The notes beneath the pieces are model-generated. The model was not told the origin of the DNA. It ran no database searches and worked only from the letters and a program-made list of their open reading frames with translations. From Undaria pinnatifida (lineage: Eukaryota; Sar; Phaeophyceae; Laminariales; Alariaceae): a stretch of DNA of 64,000 bases. This document shows, piece by piece, positions 11,854 through 20,800 of this stretch. How positions within the stretch are numbered: the stretch's first letter is position 1; each line of letters opens with the position of its first letter. The stretch spans positions 14,360,332 through 14,424,331 of the forward strand of contig JABAKD010000027.1 in assembly GCA_012845835.1 (NCBI GenBank), in the 5' to 3' direction. The position numbers and the translations under genes were made by a program.

Positions 11854-14800
11854 GGTGTAGGTGTTGGTTTTGGTGTTGTTGTTGGTGTTGGGGGGGGCTC
11901 TGTTTTGAGTGGGTCGGGGTCGCTTCGCGCGAGTAACCCTATGAGCCTTTGTTTGCTGTCTGTAGCTTTCGGATTTTTGGCTTCTGCGGTATGACACCGC
12001 CATTTTTAAATGGTTATCTACGCTGCGCAAACAGTATCGGGGGAGCTTGCGCAAGTCCCACACTGCCCAGAATGGTGCCGTTAGGGGTGGCTATCTCCAC
12101 CGCACTTGATTCCTAGGGTTCAGGTCGGGTCGACATACTCGCGCATCCGTATACAACTATCCCTTGCGCTGCTGGAGTAGTAACGGTGACCGTCGGTAGG
12201 AACAGCTCGCGCTGCCGCTGCCACGGGAACTGAAGGACACGCCAGCCAGCGCTGGATTGAGAGAATGTAGATGAGTTAACTTGACACCCGACGTGTATGA
12301 AAATGCGTGGAAGTGTGGAGAGCTCAAGCTTTATTTTTCCCCATCCGCCGGAGGATGAAAAAACTGAAAACTTGTTTGCAATGAGAAAAAAAAAAAAAAA
12401 ACTGAAAACTTGTTTGCAATGAGAGATAGAGTCACTCGGTCCGCAGGTCGGTTCAAGTTATAACTCAATCAAGAAGCGGTATCCTGGATTATTTGTATAT
12501 CGGCGCTGTTTGTGAAGATGCTGCTATTTCGGTATCGTAGCCCCTCTTGCTCGATATGAGTCCCCCTCGCCCGATATAAGGTCCGCCGGCTGTCTGATGC
12601 GCCGTTTCTGTTCGATGTTGCTCGCGTACGTTCATCTCAGAGCTTACAATTGCTGCTGATGGTATCGTGTGATAATGTGTGTGATACCATACACATGGAT
12701 GTAGCATGATCAACACGCTCATCAGGAGTTTTGCTTGGTGGTGTCTTTGGTATTTATTTTGTTATGTTAGAAGACCAAGGCTTCGGTAGGGGTTATGCCC
12801 CGATCTTCACTACCCTGTCTTCACTGCCATACTTGCACGAGTGACTCTGTAGCTCGCTCACAAAAACTAGTCAGGCGATTCGTTTGGCACAGCCTATATA
12901 GCTAACCATCTCTTTGGGGATTGATATCGAAGCATTAAATCCGCACGAAAGCCTACGGCAGCAGGGAACAGCGGGGACACTCGCGCGAGTGACCCCGAGC
13001 CAATGAAAAAAAAAGGTCCCTCATAAAGGGACATAACCCCCCTATCATAGCATTGGTCAAAAACTACAGTATTCCTTCGCCGTGGCGCCACCACCGTGGA
13101 GGCCGAGGTGCCGCTTGTCCCTTAGTTTGTCACTCGATGTTTATGCAAAGCGCTGCCAGATGTATAACATACACACCCTCGTCTTAACGTCTACCATACA
13201 AGCAGAGAATATTTCTCGCCGTTTCGCCCGCAAGAAAAACTAGCTCTCGGTACTGTATACCCTCTGATACGTTTAGGACGAACACGCGTGCTACGATAGA
13301 AGAAGGGTGATGGTGTTTCTCTGAACGGTTTTCCGGAATAACGGAGCTCCTTAACCCCCAATCGTCGGAATAGTCGCATTCTTGTCGCATTTTTGTCACA
13401 TTCTTGTCACATTCTTGTCACATTCTTGTCACATTCTTGTCGCATTCTTGTCACATTCTTGTCACATTCTTGTCACATTCTTGTGACATTCTTGCCTCAT
13501 TCTTGTCACATACATGTCACATTCTTGTCACATTCTTGTCACATTCTTGTCATATTCTTGCCTCATTCTTGCCACATTCTTCTTACATTCTTGTCACATT
13601 CTTGTCACATTCTTGTCACATTCTTGTCGCATTCTTGTCACATTCTTGTCACATTCTTGTCACATTCTTGTCACATTCTTGCCTCATTCTTGTCACATAC
13701 ATGTCACATTCTTGTCACATTCTTGTCACATTCTTGTCACATTCTTGCCTCATTCTTGTCACATTCTTCTTACATTCTTGTCACATTCTTGTCACATTCT
13801 TGTCACATTCTTATCACATTCTTGTCACATTCTTATCACATTCTTGTCACATTCTTGTCACATTCTTGTCGCTTTCTTGTCGCATTCTTGTTCTCTCGAA
13901 AACATTTTGAGTCTATACCTGGGCCATGATGGGACTTGCTCATCCGTTGGCAATTTTATGTTTCTCCAAAATCATTTTTTGGTGTAGCACTCTAGAGCTC
14001 CTTATTATGTAAAGCCATTATTAGGAAAACAGACGCCTGATACGATAGAGGTATCGATTATTTTCTGAAAATGGTTTCTTGATGACGGGTGCCCAATTCG
14101 TCGCAAATAGGCCACATTTTGCTTGCACGATTCTCGTTGTGTACCTAAGGCCATGAAATTTGTTCATCCGAGGTGTAGAGCAGTTTTTTGTTTTCTCCAA
14201 ATGGGTTTTTGGGAGAGGTCTTAAGCTCCCAAATTGAGAGGTAGCATTAAGAAAAAAACTTGAGCACATCTATCGTAGCCCGCGTGAATAACGGTGCCCC
14301 GATACCCCACCACATGCTTCGGCACACATATTCCATGTGTTGAATAACAACCGAACTTGGAGTCCACTTTTTGAAGCTGACATATTTTCACTTTATAGCT
14401 TGCACGTGTTCATCCCTCGACAGGAGTGCCTGTTCTACACTGACAGTTCCACGGAGGAGTACTACTGCGCCGACGTGTGCGACCCTAACCCGTGCGGCGA
14501 CGGAGAGATGTGCAGCTTGTTGGTGGTGCAGTGCTTCCGTGCCCCCTGCCCGCCCCTTGCTACCTGCAGCGCTTCCAGTGACTGAACATACGATCGAGCT
14601 TGTGATTGCACCTGCCATGACTCCCAGGTGAGAGAGGTGAAGGCTTTCTTTGGCGCCAAGTACTGCAAATGCTGCCTTTCACAACGATGCGTATCGATAC
14701 TCTGGCTATGTGATGAGAGCTGAAGAGGTGACACCGAAATGTCTGAGACGACCAAAGATGTCAGGAGACGGTCAGTCAAGGGAAGACGTCCAGCGGTCAA

Positions 14801-17800
14801 GGGTGTCAAATCGATCATTCAACACTAAACCTAGTAGTTTTGGCGTCAGTCAAGGAAAATCGGTGGAAAATTGCCGTCCGTCAAGGGGTCAAAGTGCCGT
14901 CTCCTGACATCTTTGGTGACGACCACTGGTGATGGAGAAGAAAAAGATAAGAAGATGATTTGGAAAGTGACGGTCACGTGGCCAAAAGGTTTAAACCAAA
15001 AACGTAGGAAGAAGACATGATGAGAAAGTAATGAGATTTAAAGAGTGATCGAGGTAGGGCTGATCGTCCCCTGATGAATCGCCGCCGCAATGCCCATGCT
15101 ACGGGCAGATGTACTCTATCTTATCTCCATTTATTTTAATTTTATATGCGGGTTGTCGTACTGACCGACAGACCATCCTATTATAGTAAAACTCCTTGCA
15201 ACATCCCCTGCAATGTTCCCCGGTACTTGCGGTGGGAAGTTAGCTACAACTTGTACCTAAAATACACCGACGGCAAGTAACAAACCGATATTCCCCGCGT
15301 ATTGTATTGCTCTGTATCTCTAGAATAAGATACCTACAGGTAGTCAGAATGTACCCAGGGTAATGAATACGAATCAACTAGATACTATCAAGATACTATA
15401 AATACCAGGTGATAGACTACTGCAGTCCATGAACCAATACTGGCACTGTGGTTAAAGGTGCCAGACGCAACATAAAATGGTTGGTTGCACGGTGATGTAG
15501 TCTCCCAGGTAGTTACAACAGGCAGGTATTTATTCGCATCAAGCTACGCAAATGATGCAAGATAACCGCGCCGGACAAAATGTAGTATTGTGTGGTGCTT
15601 CGCATCATGTAGCGCGACTTCCGCACGTAAAATGTACTGAATAGAGCATAGCATGGTTGCATGGTCCGGGCTATGGTAGGAAAATCAATCCCATTTTATC
15701 ATGGGGGTTTAGGCTTATATGTATGATAGTCCCGGACGGTCCTGTACCCCGTTCAAGAAAGCAAGCGAACCAAATATAAGTTCGTTGTGGTTCATATCGG
15801 AAGCTTATTAAATTCAATACACCTAGGAGTGGCAAGCTTATAGACTGAGCTGTAGACACTCGCGTGAGAGACCTTGAACCACTGAAACAAGAGACCCTAA
15901 CAGTGCTCCTAACAGTACTCCCCATGCCGTACAGTATAGCATTAGCTTTGTTCGCGTTGGGGTGTCAAAGCCATGTCCATTGGTGACTTTCGTTTTCACG
16001 CTTCAAACCAGAAGAAAAGGTAAGTGTTGTGATTTGCGTTTAATGACGATTTTCCATACATGCCCGTTGCATCGCGCGTGTTTGATATGTTGGGTGATGC
16101 GTGTTGTCTCTCAGTATTGGATTCCAGGTACCACACGGGTGGGCCGGGCCCCTCCGTTTCGTCGACATAGTTGAACGCGGACAGAAGCCAGACATTATGA
16201 GCACCTTTCGGACAGTTACCTGTGACGCAAAATCCACAGAACGTCGGCAACCTCCCAACGGCAAGGTTTGGAAGCACCTTTTCGAACGCCACAAATCACG
16301 ACAAGCTCACAGAATTGGGGAAATCGTACATTTTGTGATATTTGACTGTCCTAAGGTGATCAAAGGGTCGGCCTTTTGCCCACTTTTTACTATGTTGATC
16401 ACACGGGGGGGGGGCGTCCACACGTGAAGTAGGATTTCCGACAAGCCTGAGTTATAGTAGACACCGTGTCAATAAGCCGACAACCGTGGCCATCCGTCAA
16501 TCCAGCTGCAGTGGGGTACCTGCTTTAAGAGCCCCTCGGAACAGATCGGATTTTAGAAAAACAGCGATTTTAAAATAGGCAGCACAATATTAAGGGTTTT
16601 AGAATAGGCGTCACAAGGCGTGTCAAGCCGAGTTGACCGTTCTTAAGCCCGTTTCTTCTTGACGCTCCTAAATCGGGTACCCCTCACTGTACCTAAACCA
16701 GTTTTTCATTGGTGCACGAGAGGAGTGGACATGTACGTACTGTTCGTCACCGACAGCACCGCCGACGATATGGTACAGGCCGGTTCAAGTGAAAAGCCCG
16801 AAATTCCCCGGCGAATGTCCACGCCGTTTTTTCGATTCAAACCTGCGAGTTTTGCACACATCTTCTGTATGCCGTTGCGAAGACCTCACCTGTGGTTTTC
16901 TTCTTCTTTTTCGCCTAATTTTTGTCAGTTGAGATTCTTTTTTAAATGTCGACCACCTAAGACCAAAAATTTTCGGCGAAAAAAAGAAAAAAAAAAACGG
17001 AGGTCGGGCCTCGGGATGGATATGTAGAACACGTGTGCAGAATATCAGGGTCAGGCCGCCTTTGCTGCAACGCGAATCGCACTCATGAGGATGTCGGCTT
17101 GGGCTTATTTGACCGACCACATCAGTTGTTGGGCGGCGAGAGTGTGGTTGGGGTTTGTTGGGGGTAGGTATGTGATGCGCGCTACCTTGCGCGTATCAAT
17201 ATTGACACAGTTAGATGTTAGGGCCTCTATATGTTCGGCTTCGATCAGGGAGGCGGCCGCGTCTGCGGAGGCCTGCCGCTCGCGGGCGAGAGCGGATGTT
17301 AGCGCCTGTGCGCTTTCGGCGGAAATGGTCATTTTTTTCAACCTCTTCATAGAGGAAGCTACATATACCAGGGACGAGGGACCGAAGAGTGGGAGGGTGG
17401 GCCCGAGATGTAGTAACCAAGCCCTCCTCTTGAGTTCTGGCGGCCCGATTTTCCTCCAGAAGATCGGCTGTGGCCTCCCCTCTTGCCGCGGTGCGCCGAG
17501 CCCATGCGACGCCCGTTCCCCTCACCCTCGCTGCTATGACCGGAGCTCTCGTATCTGCTTCGGCCGAAACCGCCACTGCGATGGTCGCGGTCATCGCCCC
17601 CACCACCCCCACGGCGGTCGCGGCCATCACCGTCGCCGCCACCGCCACCGCGAGAGCGGTTGGGGTTGGCGACTTGGGTCTTCACCAAACTATCGGCGTG
17701 CTCCGAGGGATTCGGCCAGAGGACGCGCTCAGATGAGGACGCGTGGGTGCGCCTGAGGGCGTCCCAGAGGGCGCCAACGACAAAGGTGAGCTGCTGCGTG

Positions 17801-20800
17801 AAGACAGAAACTGAAACCGTCTTGCTTCTGGCATCGTGCACCGATAGCCGCTGTTCCGGCCGCTGAGACAGCACTGCCGATGCTGCAGGCACGACCTGGG
17901 CTGCAGGGTCCGTGTCGAAACGTCTTTCCCTGCTTACCGCTCCCATGCAGGGGACACTGCCGTCCAGGAAGAGACCGTCCTTCGAGATGGCCCCCGCGAC
18001 GGAATGGCCCTCAGCCGCCCTGGGAGGGGCTGCCACGGCGTCGGCGGGCGGGGCGCCCTGGAACCTCCTGGCCGCCGCAGCGGGTGGGCCTCAGCCTCCG
18101 TAGTATGGGCTCCCTTGGCGCTAGGAGCGCCCGAAGAAGAGGCGGGTTCCACGTCCGTAGGGGAGGGGGGGGGGTCCGGCCGGAGGGTAAGGCCCAGGGG
18201 CCTTACACTGGGTCCCAGCGGTAACCGCAGCAGGAACACCAGAACAATAAGGCACCTAGTCAGCCGCAGCGGCGGGAGTAGTCCCATTGCGGTGGTGTTT
18301 GTCGCCGGGCTTGGTGAGAGCCTTCTCCGCGTGGAGGGTGATCGTGTCTGCCTCCTGCGACGCTCGGGCCGCCGCCGTTACCTCAGCCGCCCTAACGCGA
18401 TCCGGTCCACCCGTTCCCGCGTGATACAGACCCTCTTCTCGGCTGCAGCTCGGGATCTACATTCCGCTGTCGCACGTGTGGCGGCAGCTCTGGCCTTGGT
18501 CGCATTCGCGGCGGTCAGCGCCTCGGTGTTGGCGCGGACCACTTCGTCTTGCCTTAGAGAAGTCTCACAGGCGGGGTCGGAGAGCACCCAGTTCCGGATA
18601 GAGCCTACCCCGACCGCAAGCCCAAGGCATTTTCGCACATCGGGCGGTATCCTGTTCCAGTGGACCTCAGTGAGGACACCCTGTGAGACGGGAGGCAGGG
18701 CCGGGGGGGGGGGGGGGCGGGGGGGGGGGGGGGGGGGGGGGGGGCGTTTGGAGAGACGACCGCTCGACATGGTCCCGGTGGGCCGGCTCCGAGGGCTCCA
18801 GCCCTTCGAGATACAGGGAGTCCTTCCTCGGGGGGGGTGGGGGGGTCGGCAGAGACGCAACCCCTTCCCCGCCGTTTCGAGGGGAAAGCGCGACGTTGCC
18901 CATTTCATTACGCGGGGCAAACGTGTCCTCGACCACGTCTTCCGAGAGGTAGGACACAACGCTCTCCTCGTGCTTGGAGTGCCGGCATCGGCTGCCACGG
19001 CGTCTGCCATCCCTGTCCCTACCCCGCCATTTGTCGAGGAATTAGAATGTATTAGTTCTGTTGACCACTTGCAAAATGTTAACCGAATGCCTACGCAAAC
19101 TAAGCCTTACAACATTCTCCCCCACGAAAACGACGTGATAGCAGGTCGGCCGGATATTCGGGCGGACGTGTCAATCTCCAAGCGGTTTCATTTCCTGGGA
19201 ATACCGGGGAGAGTATTTTCAAGTTCGACCTGTGGAAAGTCGAAAAAGTCATTTCTTTTTTCAGGATGATGGGATTCGAATCAACGACCCCAGAACCCAT
19301 GGTCTGTCGACGACGTCATTATTAGTTTTGCTGGCAAGGTTTTCGGCTATTCTGCCTGCAACCCCAGCGTTTTCGCATTTGTTTTTGTTTCTTCATAGTT
19401 CCCGTTTTCCCTTTTATGTTCCCTCTGATCCCATTCCCCTCGCTAATCTGCGGAAAGTGATAACTCTCGCGTCCCTGTCGACCCCGCCATTGGCTGTGGT
19501 GTGTAACTTGGTTCCCGGTGTACGTCCTTCGTTTGTGGTTTTCTGTTTTAACACTTTTCTTGAGGCCTCGTAGCCTCGCAGGGTAGAGATGTGGGAGTAG
19601 GTTTTGAAGAGCCGCATCTTCGAGTCATGTTCTAGATCATGGAACCGGTGCTTCCCAGCAATTTCCAGATTATTTCTGCATATACGGCTCATCAGGGTGG
19701 GCTAGTGTTATGGTAAAAGCATAAGAGCCTAACAAAAGTATGATCTAGATACGGAAATTATAAAAGGCATTTCACATGTCTTTGAAGGCATGTACGTATA
19801 GGAAAAAGGGGACGATGCTTGTGCTTCGCGGATTTGCACACACGGTCAACTCTATCCGTGGCGTGTGTGGGACTATTAATAATATAAGAGCTCATCTAGT
19901 ACTCAAGTAAGTGACCAACGTGGAATCTGCATAGCAAAGAGACCTTCAAAGGTCTGTAACAGACCCTCCCTAGTCTTGTAAAATACTATCTTCAAAAAAT
20001 GGCGTGGATGTTTGGACTTTTATGCATAAAAATAGTAAGGTACGTCATTTCCTTCAAACGACTTGGTTTTAATGTAGGATCCAGTTGTTTTGCTATATTA
20101 TTCTCAATATTGAAAAAAGGCAGGTCAGATCTTCGATCGTTTGCCCGAAAAAATCTACAGACATGCCTAAGAGTGCCTCCAATCGGTTCGTGCACAATGC
20201 GGCGCAATTTGGTTTTTCACCCCTCCCTGCTTGGAAAAAGCCTAAATACAAACGAAAAAATCGAAAGCCTGTCATTGGTCGATACGAGTTTCGCTCCTAG
20301 AGACAACCCGAGGCTGTTAAAAAACAAACTGGCCAGATGCCACCCTCTTCCACTGATCACGGGGGCCAGTACGACACCAAATATTCATGCTGTGACGAGA
20401 TATCGCGAGCGGCATTCGGGGGGGAGAGAGTTTCGGTTTTTTAGCGTGAACCAGCCTGTGGGGAGGTGACGTTTTGGTGTACCCTATATGTTAAAGCATG
20501 CCACAAGCATTACCGTAGAGGTGTGCATCGAAATGTTCCGAGGCTCCTCGATTGAAGAAGAGCTCTTTCACAACAGACAAATCTTGAACCAGAAAAACAC
20601 AATTTGAGAAAAACTGAAAGTGCTATATCGTGTGCCTCGAAGATGAAAACTAAGTAATGTCTTGAATTAGGATTCATGTATTGAAACATTGGCGTTGTAT
20701 CGTACGCCCATGTGCATGTGTGTATTATAGTATACCCGATGAACAACCCCATGCTCTAGAAAATCATAAATATATATTAGAAAAAAAAAAACATATATAC

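Noticed and set aside
13393..13987. Long open frames of a His-Ser-Cys-His-Ile-Leu repeat in all three + frames
   Set aside because: They are translations of an 11-bp satellite; equal openness in all frames shows there is no coding constraint.
19255..19320. Candidate tRNA T-loop (GGATTCGAATC)
   Set aside because: The flanking bases form no T-stem and there is no D-arm at the right distance.
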